DNA of 64,000 nt from Roseiarcus sp963822215. GTDB lineage: Bacteria > Pseudomonadota > Alphaproteobacteria > Rhizobiales > Beijerinckiaceae. The DNA is taken from the NCBI GenBank assembly GCA_963822215.1, contig CAWGGX010000003.1:682001-746000 (forward strand), in the 5' to 3' direction. A program made the translations under genes and the position numbers. The notes beneath the pieces are model-generated. The model saw nothing but the letters and a program-made list of their open reading frames with translations, did not search any database and was not told the origin of the DNA. Within the stretch, counting starts at the first letter, position 1; each line of letters begins with the position of its first letter. Shown here piece after piece: positions 42,509 to 51,586 of the stretch.

Positions 42509-43858
42509 ATGTCCGATTGCCCTCGCGCCCCTATTCCCGCCGCCGCCGACAACCCGCCTTCCGAAGCGCGCGCCGCGCGGCTGGCGAAGTTGGAGCGCGA
42601 GAAGCTGATCATCGACACTCTCAATCGCGGCGTTTCGGTCGCCGAGATCGCGGCGCGCATCGGGATCGGCGAGAAGCGGACGCGGGCGGTCATCCGAGAC
42701 CCCCGGACTGGGATCCGGGGGCTGGCCCGCCGCATGCCGCATCCGCCCGAGGAGTTCGTGGCGATCCAGATGAGCCGCCTCAACGAGGCGCTGCTCGTAG
42801 CCTATAGCGTCATGTCGCCGGCCAACCTCAAGGCGGTCGACCAGGTGGTGAAAATCGTGCGCGAGCTCGACCGCTACGGCGGCGCCTTCGCCGCCGAATG
42901 GCGCCGCCCCGAGGCGTCCCGGCTCGATGCGCCCGCGGACGAGGACGCAGCGTTCGCAAGCGCATGGCTCTATGACGCCGAGCCTGTGCTGCCGGACTTT
43001 GAAACCGCCGCCCCTTTCGACCTCGCGCGCGCCGATCGCCCGGAAAACTCGGCGCAACGCCTTGAAAAGGTTGAATCTGCGCCCGGGCATGATGTCCCTT
43101 CGCCGGCTTGCGGGAGAAGGTGGCCCGAAGGGCCGGATGAGGGGAAGCGGGCCCTTACCCCGGCCCTCTCCCGCGAGCGGGAGAAGGAGCGCGCCGCCCC
43201 GGCGCGCGACAATCGCCCGGAAAATTCGGCGCGACGCCTTGAAAAGGTTGAATCCGCGCCCGCCCGGCTCCCCCTCGCCCCGCGCGAGCGGGGTGAGGGT
43301 CGGGGTGGGGGGGGCTTGGGCGATTGGCCGCCGACGCTCGCCAAGCCCCTCATCCTAGCTTTCTCCCCGCGAACGGGGAGAAGGGACGCTCAGCCGCTCC
43401 GGCGGGCGACGATCGCCCGGGAAATCCAGCGCAAGACGTTGAAAGGATTGAATCCGCGCCCGTCCAGCTCCCCCTCGCCCCGCTTCAGCGGGGAGAGGGT
43501 CGGGGTGAGGGGCTTGGGCGATTGGTCGCCGACGCTCGCCAAGCCCCTCATCCTAGCCTTCTCCCCGCGAACGGGGAGAAGGGACGCTCAGCCGCTCCGG
43601 CGCGCGACAATCGCCCGGAAGATACGGCGCAAGACGTTGAAAGGATTGAATCCGCGCCCGCCCAGCTCCCCCTCGCCCCGCGCGAGCGGGGTGAGGGTCG
43701 GGGTGAGGGGCTTGGGCGATTGGCTGCCGCGGCTAATCGCCCGGCCCCTCATCCTAGCTTTCTCCCCGCGATCCCCGGGTCAAGCCCGGGAGCGAGAAGG
43801 GACGCTCAGCCACCCGGGCGCGCGACGATCGCCCGGAAAATCCGCCGCAGGGCCTTGA
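42509..43858 (+). CDS. Small HTH-like protein whose frame reads into a repeat array
   Basis: The first ~170 residues (from ATG 42509, GGAGGA upstream) look real: a basic helix LAKLEREKLIIDTLNRGVSVAEIAARIGIGEKRTRAVIRD typical of a helix-turn-helix (about 27-65), then PPEEFVAIQMSRLNEALLVAYSVM. From about residue 176 the frame is made of translated repeats: RPENSAQRLEKVESAPG, later RPENSARRLEKVESAP, then REIQRKTLKGLNPRPS in a different phase, mixed with palindrome-derived Arg/Gly/Pro segments, until 43858. The original protein probably ended shortly after the first repeat. DNA-binding role is inferred from the HTH only. Confidence 0.68.
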   Translation: MSDCPRAPIPAAADNPPSEARAARLAKLEREKLIIDTLNRGVSVAEIAARIGIGEKRTRAVIRDPRTGIRGLARRMPHPPEEFVAIQMSRLNEALLVAYSVMSPANLKAVDQVVKIVRELDRYGGAFAAEWRRPEASRLDAPADEDAAFASAWLYDAEPVLPDFETAAPFDLARADRPENSAQRLEKVESAPGHDVPSPACGRRWPEGPDEGKRALTPALSREREKERAAPARDNRPENSARRLEKVESAPARLPLAPRERGEGRGGGGLGDWPPTLAKPLILAFSPRTGRRDAQPLRRATIAREIQRKTLKGLNPRPSSSPSPRFSGERVGVRGLGDWSPTLAKPLILAFSPRTGRRDAQPLRRATIARKIRRKTLKGLNPRPPSSPSPRASGVRVGVRGLGDWLPRLIARPLILAFSPRSPGQAREREGTLSHPGARRSPGKSAAGP

Positions 43859-44235
43859 AAAGGTTAAATCCGCGCCCGAGCATGATGTCCCTTCGCCCGC
43901 TTGCGGGAGAAGGTGGCCCGAAGGGCCGGATGAGGGGAAGCGGGCCCTCACCCCGGCCCTCTCCCGCGAGCGGGAGAGGGAGCGCTCCGCCCCCGCCGGC
44001 GCCGATCGCCCGGAAAATCCGGCGCAACGCCTTGAAAAGATTGAATCCGCGCCCGGGCATGATGTCCCTTCGCCCGCTTGCGGGAGAAGGTGGCCCGAAG
44101 GGCCGGATGAGGGGAAGCGGGCCCTCACCCCGGCCCTCTCCCGCGAGCGGGAGAGGGAGCGCTCCGCCCCGGCCGGCGACGATCGCCCGGAAAACTTGGC
44201 GCAACGCCCTGAAAGGATTGAATCCGCGCCCGGGA
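43033..44235 (+). repeat. Array of seven copies of a ~50-bp element alternating with REP-like palindromes
   Basis: The core CGCCCGGAAAA ... GCGCAACGCCTTGAAAAGG ... GAATCCGCGCCCG begins at about 43033, 43210, 43409, 43607, 43824, 44003 and 44180, so the spacing is about 175-215 bp. Between the cores lie palindromes of the types CTCTCCCGCGAGCGGGAGAG and TTCTCCCCGCGAACGGGGAGAA. The spacers of copies 5-6 and 6-7 are nearly identical over ~130 bp, as are those of 3-4 and 4-5 in part, so the array grew by tandem duplication. Spacers also vary in length and content. The same element is found at 2.76 kb and 50.8-51.2 kb. Confidence 0.9.
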
Positions 44236-44402
44236 TCGGTCGCTCGGCCGGAGCCGCGTCCGGTGCCGGCGGAGGCTTCCTCGCCAGGCCGGCGTTGCCG
44301 AACTGGATCGGGGGCAGGCGCGTCCGGGCGACGCTCAATAGCGGCATGGCTTGCTGAAGGCGCGGGAGAGGCGCGAGAAGGCCCGGTCGAATCGGGCAAG
44401 GC

Positions 44403-44978
44403 TCACCCCAGAAGCCCCGTCCCCTTCGCGTAATAGAGGAGGGCGATCGTCTTGGCGTCCGCGATCTCGCCGCGCTCGATCATCGCCAGGGCCTCGGCGA
44501 AGGGGACCTCGACGACTTCGATGTCCTCGTCCTCGTCGACCCCGCCGCCCTCGCCGAGCCGGCTCGCCTCGCCGTAGGCCGCGACGAAGCAGGCGATCTT
44601 TTCGGTCATGCCGCCCGGGCTCATGTAGGCGTCGAAGGCGTGGCGCGGCTCGACGATCTGAAGCCCGGTTTCTTCGAGCGCCTCGCGCACGACGCAGACC
44701 TCGGGCGCGTCCCCGTCGAGCATGCCGGCGCAAGCCTCGACCGTCGCGAGCCCTCCGTCGCAGAGGAAGGCGCCGGCGCGAAACTGCTTGACCAGCGTCA
44801 CGGTCGACCGGGCCGGGTCATAGAGCAGCACCGCCGCGGCCAGGCCGTGCCGATAGACCTCGTGCGACAGGGTGCGGGTGGCGCCGTCCTCCTCGACGAC
44901 TTCGATGTCCGTCCGGGTCAGATCGAAACGGCCCCGGAAGAGGACCTTTTCTCCGGTCACGCGGGCCGATCTGGCCAT
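44403..44978 (-). CDS. NUDIX hydrolase (ADP-ribose/GDP-sugar pyrophosphatase type)
   Basis: 191 residues. The NUDIX box is G-x5-E-x7-REUxEExGU, seen in GMLDGDAPEVCVVREALEETGL with one extra residue in the first spacer. The N-terminal strand region (EKVLFRGRFDLTRTDIEV) and GGMTEKIACFVAAY are typical of NudK/NudF-like enzymes that hydrolyse nucleoside-diphosphate sugars. It starts 10 bp after the nadK stop on the same strand, so the two probably form an operon. Confidence 0.9.
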   Translation of the reverse strand: MARSARVTGEKVLFRGRFDLTRTDIEVVEEDGATRTLSHEVYRHGLAAAVLLYDPARSTVTLVKQFRAGAFLCDGGLATVEACAGMLDGDAPEVCVVREALEETGLQIVEPRHAFDAYMSPGGMTEKIACFVAAYGEASRLGEGGGVDEDEDIEVVEVPFAEALAMIERGEIADAKTIALLYYAKGTGLLG

Positions 44979-44987
44979 GAATGTCCC

Positions 44988-45776
44988 CTAGTAGCGAAAT
45001 TGTTCGCGCAGGATCCGCTCGTCGAGCGAATGGCCTGGGTCGTGCAGCAGGATGAGCGACGTCGCCCGGTCCATCGACACTTCGACCCGGGTGACGCGGC
45101 GAATTTCGTAATGGTCGGCCGCCGCGGCAACCGGGCGCTTGTCAGCCTCGAGGATCTCGATCACGACCCGCGCGGCGTCGGGCAGCAGGGCGCCGCGCCA
45201 GCGGCGCGGGCGGAACGGCGACAAGGGGGTCAGCGCCATCAGCGGCGCGCCAAGCGGCAGGATCGGGCCGTTGGCCGAGAGATTGTAGGCGGTCGAGCCG
45301 GCCGGCGTCGACACCAGCATGCCGTCGGCGATCAGCTCATTCAGCCGCGTCGCCTGGTCCACCTCGATCCGAAGCTTGGCCGCCTGGTAGGTCTGACGCA
45401 GCAGCGACACCTCGTTGATCGCCCGCGCGGTCGTCTCGATCCCCCGGATATCGTGCGCCCGCATCAGCAACGGATGGATGATCGACGGCTGCGCCGCCGC
45501 GAGACGCTCCGGCAGGTTACGCTCGGAATACTCGTTCATCAGGAAGCCGACCGAACCGCGGTTCATGCCGTAGATGGGCTTGGGCGTCTTCATCGTTCGA
45601 TGCAGCGTCTGCAGCATCAGGCCGTCGCCGCCGAGAGCGACGATGATGTCCGCCTCCTCGGGCGCAACGCCGCCGTACAGGGCGACCAGAACGGCGCGAG
45701 CCTCCTCGGCCTCCCTCGACCCGGAGGAAAGAAAGGAGATGTCCCGTATTCGCAAGGCATTGGTGACGATGGACAT
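44988..45776 (-). CDS. nadK: NAD kinase
   Basis: 262 residues from the ATG at 45776; an upstream in-frame ATG at 45830 would add 18 unfamiliar residues. The nucleotide-binding motif GGDG is at residues 49-52 (VALGGDGLMLQTLH), followed by YGMNRGSVGFLMNEY, LNELIADGMLVSTPAGSTAYNLSANGPI and PLSPF, all diagnostic. It phosphorylates NAD to NADP using ATP (or polyphosphate in some forms). Operon with the NUDIX gene downstream. Confidence 0.95.
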   Translation of the reverse strand: MSIVTNALRIRDISFLSSGSREAEEARAVLVALYGGVAPEEADIIVALGGDGLMLQTLHRTMKTPKPIYGMNRGSVGFLMNEYSERNLPERLAAAQPSIIHPLLMRAHDIRGIETTARAINEVSLLRQTYQAAKLRIEVDQATRLNELIADGMLVSTPAGSTAYNLSANGPILPLGAPLMALTPLSPFRPRRWRGALLPDAARVVIEILEADKRPVAAAADHYEIRRVTRVEVSMDRATSLILLHDPGHSLDERILREQFRY

Positions 45777-45900
45777 GGCTCCGCTCTCTGAAGCGCTTGC
45801 GCCAGCTTGGTCCGCGCCGAGGATTTGCATTCTTAACCGAGCGGCGCCCGGCGCGGAAGGCCGTGAGCGGGCGTTCCTTCGTTCTGCGACGTCGCGCCGC

Positions 45901-47422
45901 TCACACCTGCGGCTCGGCGGAAGCGCTGCTTACGCCGGCGTGCTCGGGGGTGGGCAGTTTGATGAGGAATCGGGCGCCGCAATAGAAGTCCTCGGCCTTG
46001 GACGGCGCGAGCTCGATGAGGCCGCCGTTGCGGGTCACGAGATCGGCGGCGATCGCCAAGCCGAGCCCGGCGCCGGTCACGCTCGTCGACTTGTGGAACG
46101 GTTCGAAGATCCGGTCCCTCTGGTCCGATGGAAATCCGGGTCCTGTATCGCTGACCTCGATCAGAGCCGTCCCGTCCGTACGGATCGCCGCAAAACGGAT
46201 CGCCTTCGGGCGTCCATCCGCGGAGCCTTTGGTCATGAGCGCCTGCGCGGCGTTCCGATTGAGATTCTCGATCACGCGAAGAATGTGGTCCGGATCGGCG
46301 TAGGTCTCGAACCGGGGAGGGATGTCGACATTGTAGTCGATCGCCTCGCCGTACTCGGCACAGGCCGTTTCCACGACCTCCTGCACCATCTTGTTCAGGT
46401 CGAACCGCCGGCGCACGGGCGGCTGCTCGCTCCCGGCGCCGTAGGTCAGGGTCGCCTGGCAAAATTGAATTGCCCGATCGAGTGTGGCGACAAGCCTCGG
46501 CGCAAGACGCTGAGCCTGCGGGTCCGGGATTGTCGCAAGACGATCCGAGATGAGCTGGGCGGCGGAAAGAATGTTGCGCAAGTCGTGGTTGATCCGAGCG
46601 ACCGCCATGCCGAGTTCGGCCATCCGCTTCCTCTCCGCGAGTTCGTGCGCGAGGGATTGCTGCATGGCGGCGAGCGCCTTTTCGGCGCGGCCGATCTCGT
46701 CGTGGCGCTCGCTCGGCCGGATGATGCGGGAGACATCCTGCGGGCGTTCGCCGAAAGCGACGATGTTGGTGGTCAGCTTGTGGACGGGCTGCAGAACCAC
46801 GCGCCAAAGCGTCAGCCAGACGACGAGGGTGATCAGAACGGCGATCGAGACCAAAATGCCGAGCATCGTTCCTGCGAGCTGCCGCAGGTGTTCCGAAAGT
46901 TGCTTCTGGTCGAGAACGAGCTCAAGAGGAGGGTCCACGGTCTTGACTTCGAATCGTGCTCGAGCCTCGCGCCAGAAGCGTTCGGTAGAGCTGCAGAAGC
47001 GAACACGTCAGGGCGCGGTCGCCGCGTGAAAGGTCCACGGTCGTCTCAGGCAGCGGTGGCGAGGCTGAAGCGATCTCGCGCCGTCCGTGGGGCTCCAAAA
47101 GAACGATCGACTCCACGCCCAGGGCGCTCAGGACCTTGCTGGCCAGTTCAGGCGGCAGCGGCACCTCGTCCGGATCAAAAGCGTCGAGAGCCGCGCGCAC
47201 CGTTTCGATTTTGAGGTTCAGCCAGTTCTCACGAGCCGCCTCGATCCGCGTGGTGAACGCTACGGCCATCGCGACGATAGCGGCGCTGACCGTCACGATG
47301 AGGATTCGGCCGGCCAGTCCGCCGACACGGGGCCAGTTGTAGCTTCGGGTCCCTCGTTTCGAGCCAACGTCTGCGAAAATCGTCGCATCCGCAGGCAATT
47401 GCCGCGTCGGCAGATCCAGCAT
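45901..47422 (-). CDS. Membrane sensor histidine kinase, frameshifted as sequenced
   Basis: Two overlapping frames form one kinase. The N-terminal half starts at ATG 47422 (AGGAGG 7-12 nt upstream). It holds the first membrane helix ILIVTVSAAIVAMAVAF and a periplasmic domain, and runs out at 46922. The C-terminal half (45901 to about 46990) has the second helix GILVSIAVLITLVVWLTLW, a HAMP-like linker, the H-box AVARINHDLRNILSAAQLI and an ATPase domain with N-box ENLNRNAAQAL, DTGPGF and GLGLAIAADLV. A single-base shift between about 46975 and 47020 joins them. No response regulator gene is adjacent. An intact gene with a sequence error is as likely as a pseudogene. Confidence 0.8.
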
Positions 47423-47704
47423 TCCGATCCTCCTGGCGCCAGGAACGGGGGGCGAAAGGCCCACTCGCTCCTCAGCATATGGGCGCCGCGGCAAACCAAT
47501 CAAATCTGTTCGGATTTCACTCTGCTCCGGCCGCTCGGCGATTGGCGACCGACGTCCAAAACGCCGCGAGGCGAGGGCGTCAATTAAGTTTTGAAGATCG
47601 CCAATCGTATCGGCCGCGAGGCAAATGAAACGAGGCGGCCTTGATTTTGCCGCATCCCGCCGACAGACGGGCCGACCCCGTCAGGCAATTGTGAGGTATT
47701 GTAG

Positions 47705-48013
47705 ATGAAGAGGTGTGTTCTTTTGTGTTCGATTTTTGCTGGTTTGCCGGGAGCAGCCTCGGCCGCGGAATTGGGGATAGCTTCTTATTATTATCGGTCG
47801 CGGGCCGATGGATTGATTGCCGCGCATCGGTCGCTGCCGTTCGGGACTCAAGTGCGGGTGACCAATCTCGACAACGGGCGCAGCGCCGTGGTGAAGATTG
47901 TCGATCGGGGGCCGTTCGTACGCGGCCGAATCATCGACGTCTCCGCGACCGCCGCGGTCGCGCTCGGGTTTCGTCAGTCGGGCGTCGCCCACGTGCGGGT
48001 CGACAAGCTCTGA
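47705..48013 (+). CDS. RlpA-like double-psi beta-barrel lipoprotein-type protein
   Basis: 102 residues. Signal peptide 1-20 (LLCSIFAGLPGAASA). The remainder is one RlpA-like domain: GIASYYYRSRADGLIAAHRSLPFGTQVRVTNLDNGRSAVVKIVDRGPF and GRIIDVSATAAVALGF, with the DRGPF and D-V-S acids of the fold. RlpA proteins act on denuded peptidoglycan glycans; this minimal form lacks a SPOR domain and a lipobox Cys, so it is probably a free periplasmic protein. Confidence 0.88.
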   Translation: MKRCVLLCSIFAGLPGAASAAELGIASYYYRSRADGLIAAHRSLPFGTQVRVTNLDNGRSAVVKIVDRGPFVRGRIIDVSATAAVALGFRQSGVAHVRVDKL

Positions 48014-48051
48014 CCGGCGGAGCGGCGCAACCACACGCTTTCGGCGGGCTC

Positions 48052-49698
48052 TCAGTTCCCGCCTTCCAAGAGCCGCCGGGCGATCACCTGGGCCTGGATC
48101 TCCGCCGCGCCCTCGAAGATATTGAGGATGCGGGCATCGCACAGCACGCGTGAGATCGGGTATTCGAGCGCGAAGCCGTTGCCGCCGTGAATCTGCAGCG
48201 CGTTGTCCGCGGCCGCCCACGCGACGCGCGCCGCGAGGAGCTTCGCCATTCCGGCCTCGAGGTCGCAACGCCGGCCCGCGTCCTTCGCCCGGCCGGCGAA
48301 ATAGGTGATCTGGCGGGCGATGTGGATTTCGACCGCCATCATTGCCAGCTTGTCGGCGACGCGCGGGAAATGGATCAGCGTCTTGCCGAACTGGACGCGC
48401 TCCTTGGCGTAGCGCAGGCCAAGCTCAAACGCGCATTGGGCGACGCCGACGGCGCGCGCAGCCGTCTGAATGCGGGCGGATTCGAAGGTCTCCATGAGTT
48501 GCTTGAAGCCCTGGCCCTCGACGCCGCCGAGCAGGGCGTCGGCGGGCACGCGGAAGCCGTCGAAGGCGATCTCATATTCCTTCATGCCGCGGTAGCCGAG
48601 CGCCTCGATCTCGCCTCCGGACATTCCCTTGGCGGGGAACGGATCGGCGTCGCTCCCGCGTGGCTTCTCGGCCAGCAGCATCGACAGGCCCTTGTAGCCC
48701 TTCTCGTCCGGATTGGTGCGCACCAGCAGCGTCATCAGGTCGGCGCGAACGGGATGGGTGATCCAGGTCTTGGCGCCGTTCACGACATATTGGTCGCCTT
48801 CCCGCGCCGCCCGCGTCTTCAGGCTCGCAAGGTCCGAGCCGGTGTTGGGTTCGGTGAAGACGGCGGTCGGCAGGACTTCGCCGCTGGCGATCCTGGGTAG
48901 GTACCTTTCCTTCTGCGCCTCCGTACCCCCGACCGTGATGAGCTCGGCGGCGATTTCGGACCGGGTGCCGAGTGAGCCGACCCCGATATAGCCGCGCGAC
49001 AGCTCCTCGGAGACGACGCACATGGCGACCTTTCCGAGTCCCATGCCGCCATAGGCCTCTGGGATGGTGAGTCCGAACACGCCCATCTCGGAGAGGCCGG
49101 CGATGACCTCGAGCGGAATATAGGCGTTGGCGCGGTGCCAGCCCTGGGCGTGGGGAGCGACCTCGGCGTCGGCGAAGCGCCGCATCTCGCCGCGGATCGC
49201 CTCAAAGGTCTCGTCGAGGCCGGGATCGCCAATCGCGCCTTCGGGCGCGTGCTTGATGAGATCGGCGAGGGCGGCGCGATTGTCCGGGGTATTGCCGGAC
49301 TTGATCAGCGCCTCGACCACCGGCTCGTCGCGGAACGGCTCGATGTCGGACTCGCCGAGGCCAAAGTCGCTCAGACGGACGATCTCGCCCTGGTTCATCG
49401 GGATGCCCCCGAAGATCTGGGCGAGGTATTCGCCGAGGCCGATGCGCGTCATCAACTCCTCGGTCGGGCCGAGACGGGCCTCCTCGTGCATGCGGCGAGC
49501 GTAGGCGGCCAGCTCCTTGATCGCCTCGACGTAAGTGGCGAGCCAGGCGAGCCCGTGGGCGGCGTGCTGCTCAGCCTCGATCTTGGTGGCGCTCAGCTTG
49601 CCGTGCGCGCTGACCCGCTCGCGCACGGCGGTCACCGCGCATTCGAGCAGGCCCTCGGCGGTGAATTGGGCCTGGCGGGCGAGATCGTCGAGCGTCAC
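48052..49698 (-). CDS. mcd: Methylsuccinyl-CoA dehydrogenase (ethylmalonyl-CoA pathway)
   Basis: 548 residues from GTG 49698, with AAGGAG 10 nt upstream; upstream codons have no family match. An N-terminal extension of ~150 residues (ECAVTAVRERVSAHGKLS, EAEQHAAHGLAWLATYVEA, IGLGEYLAQIFGGIPMNQGE) is specific to Mcd and precedes a complete acyl-CoA dehydrogenase: FGLTIPEAYGG, FTEPNTGSDLASLKT, LQIHGGNGFALEYPISR. Mcd oxidises (2S)-methylsuccinyl-CoA to mesaconyl-CoA. The presence of this pathway marks organisms that assimilate C2 units without isocitrate lyase, as in serine-cycle methylotrophs and purple bacteria. Confidence 0.9.
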   Translation of the reverse strand: MTLDDLARQAQFTAEGLLECAVTAVRERVSAHGKLSATKIEAEQHAAHGLAWLATYVEAIKELAAYARRMHEEARLGPTEELMTRIGLGEYLAQIFGGIPMNQGEIVRLSDFGLGESDIEPFRDEPVVEALIKSGNTPDNRAALADLIKHAPEGAIGDPGLDETFEAIRGEMRRFADAEVAPHAQGWHRANAYIPLEVIAGLSEMGVFGLTIPEAYGGMGLGKVAMCVVSEELSRGYIGVGSLGTRSEIAAELITVGGTEAQKERYLPRIASGEVLPTAVFTEPNTGSDLASLKTRAAREGDQYVVNGAKTWITHPVRADLMTLLVRTNPDEKGYKGLSMLLAEKPRGSDADPFPAKGMSGGEIEALGYRGMKEYEIAFDGFRVPADALLGGVEGQGFKQLMETFESARIQTAARAVGVAQCAFELGLRYAKERVQFGKTLIHFPRVADKLAMMAVEIHIARQITYFAGRAKDAGRRCDLEAGMAKLLAARVAWAAADNALQIHGGNGFALEYPISRVLCDARILNIFEGAAEIQAQVIARRLLEGGN

Positions 49699-49891
49699 GG
49701 GGCGTTTCTCCTTGCTACGGCATGCGTCGCTGCTGCGCCGCAGCATGCGTCCGCCAAGACGCGGTTGCAATGCGTCTTTTGGTCGTCAAAAGAACGGAAC
49801 AGTCCGGAGCGTGCTGGCGTTCGGGTCCGTGTACGGCCACAATGAAAAGGCAGACGCGGATCGGGCTCAATGCAGCCGACGAGGGAGTGTT

Positions 49892-50728
49892 GTGCGCAAG
49901 ACGGCGTCGATCATGTGGAGCGCGGCGGAGAAGTTCGCCGCGGACGACGGTTGGGCGATCGCCAGCTACATCGGTCTGACGCTGCTCATGTCCCTCTTCC
50001 CGTTTCTGATCTTCGTCGCGGCGGTCGCCGGTTTCCTCGGCTCGGCGGAGCTAGCGAAGGAGGCCGCGAAGCTCATTTTCACCGAATGGCCCGACGTCGT
50101 CGCGCGACCGATCTCGCAGGAGGTTGAAAATGTTCTGACCGCGCCGCGGGGCGGGCTCCTTACCCTGGGCGCGGTGCTGTCGTTCTATTTCGCCTCAAGC
50201 GCGATCGAGGCGCTCCGGGTCGGGCTCAATCGCGCCTATGGCTTGATCGAGAAGAGGCCCTGGTGGCTGCTGAGACTCCAGTCGCTCGGGCTTGTGCTGG
50301 TCGGCTCGCTGGCGCTGCTGGCGCTCGCTTTCCTGGTCGTGCTGGGACCGCTGATTCTCGACGCACTTTCGGCCTGGATCCCATCGATCGCCGCAGCGCA
50401 CAGCTTTCTGAATTATGCGCGCCTGGGCTTCGCCGGTTTCATGCTCGCGGTGTCGCTGTTCCTGGCCCACAGGATCCTGCCGGCGCACCGACCAAGGTTC
50501 ATCGACCTCATCCCGGGCGTCACGCTGACCTTTTTCGCCAGCATCGTGTTCGGCGAGGCGTTCGGGGCATATCTGAGCCAATACGTGCGCAACTACATCT
50601 CGACGTACGCCGGTCTCGCTTCGGCGATGATCGCGCTGGTGTATCTATATTGGGTCGCGCTCCTGTTCGTATTCGGCGGCGAGCTCAACGCCGCGATCAT
50701 GCGGGCCCGCGCCGAGCGGTCGCCGTGA
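49892..50728 (+). CDS. YihY/BrkB-family inner-membrane protein
   Basis: 278 residues from GTG 49892, with GAGGGA 6 nt upstream; the open frame extends upstream over the divergent mcd promoter, which argues against an earlier start. Six membrane helices (for example YIGLTLLMSLFPFLIFVAAVAG, LTLGAVLSFYFASSAIEALRVGLNRAY, ASAMIALVYLYWVALLFVFGGELNAAIM) match the YihY family. The function of YihY proteins is not settled (the older name RNase BN is wrong for them). Divergent from mcd. Confidence 0.9.
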   Translation: MRKTASIMWSAAEKFAADDGWAIASYIGLTLLMSLFPFLIFVAAVAGFLGSAELAKEAAKLIFTEWPDVVARPISQEVENVLTAPRGGLLTLGAVLSFYFASSAIEALRVGLNRAYGLIEKRPWWLLRLQSLGLVLVGSLALLALAFLVVLGPLILDALSAWIPSIAAAHSFLNYARLGFAGFMLAVSLFLAHRILPAHRPRFIDLIPGVTLTFFASIVFGEAFGAYLSQYVRNYISTYAGLASAMIALVYLYWVALLFVFGGELNAAIMRARAERSP

Positions 50729-50787
50729 ACGTCCGGCTCGAGGGCGAAGGGGCGGTTGCGGAGCGCCAAGCGATTGAAGGGGTGCGC

Positions 50788-51190
50788 CGCTCCCCCTCAA
50801 TTTCGAGCCGGTTTTGAGCCCTTTCAAGGGCTTACGGCGAAATCTCCGGGCGATGCGATGGCGCGCGCCGGCGGGGGCCATTCGGAGGGGCCATGGGCCG
50901 CTCCCCCTCAATTTCGAGCCGGTTTTGAGCCCTTTCAAGGGGTTACGGCGGAATTTCCGGGCGATGCGAAGGCGCGCCGGCGGGGGGCATTTGGAGGGGC
51001 CATCCGAGCGCTCGCTGTCAATTCCGAGCCGGTTTTGAGCCTTTTCAAAGGGTTGCGCCGGAATTTTCGGGCGTTGGGGCGCATTGAGGCCAAGGGCGAG
51101 AGGCGACCGGGGAGCGCCATCCGGCCGCCCACCGCCCATTCCGAGTCGGTTTTTCGCCTTTTCAAAGACTTGCGGCGGATTTTATCGGCC
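50788..51190 (-). repeat. Second array of the 43-kb repeat family, opposite orientation
   Basis: Copies of GAGCCGGTTTTGAGCC(C/T)TTTCAA followed by GGNTTACGGCG or GGTTGCGCCG and (A/T)TTTCCGGGCGATGCG at about 50788, 50905, 51018 and 51135, separated by 110-120 bp. The core is the complement of the 43-kb element. No REP palindromes lie between these copies. The surrounding 858-bp gap (50729-51586) between yihY and the methyltransferase contains no gene; its right part (51340-51420) is AT-rich. Confidence 0.85.
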
Positions 51191-51586
51191 AACGCGCCTC
51201 CCGCCGAGGGGTCACGACCGAGGCGGCTTGAGCGCCTCGCCGACCAGCCCGCCAAATCTTGGCCGCCGTTCCGCGGCGCTTCCCCGAGGCGCCACTCGAA
51301 GCGATTGATTGAACGATGCATACAGCGCGTCGCCGCCCATGGAGCACAAAACGACCTTGCTCCGACACTAGCATATCTTTCTTGTTTACGGAATTGTTAT
51401 CTGCATTCCATTCCGATAAGCAGTCAAAGCGTCGCTTTTCGCCGACGCTCGCCCAACTCGTTTTGGCCCGATGGGGTAGGGCCCAGCGGGGGACAACAGC
51501 AGAGTCCAGGGCTGAAAGTCGCAGGAGCTGGCCGGGGTGAGGGCCGACGCCCGGCATTAGCCTCGTTCTCAGGCCCCCGGGGCGCG

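Noticed and set aside
43033..44235. Regular repeats that could suggest a CRISPR array
   Set aside because: Repeat units are ~50 bp with 125-160-bp partly identical spacers made of palindromes, repeats diverge from one another, and no cas genes are present.
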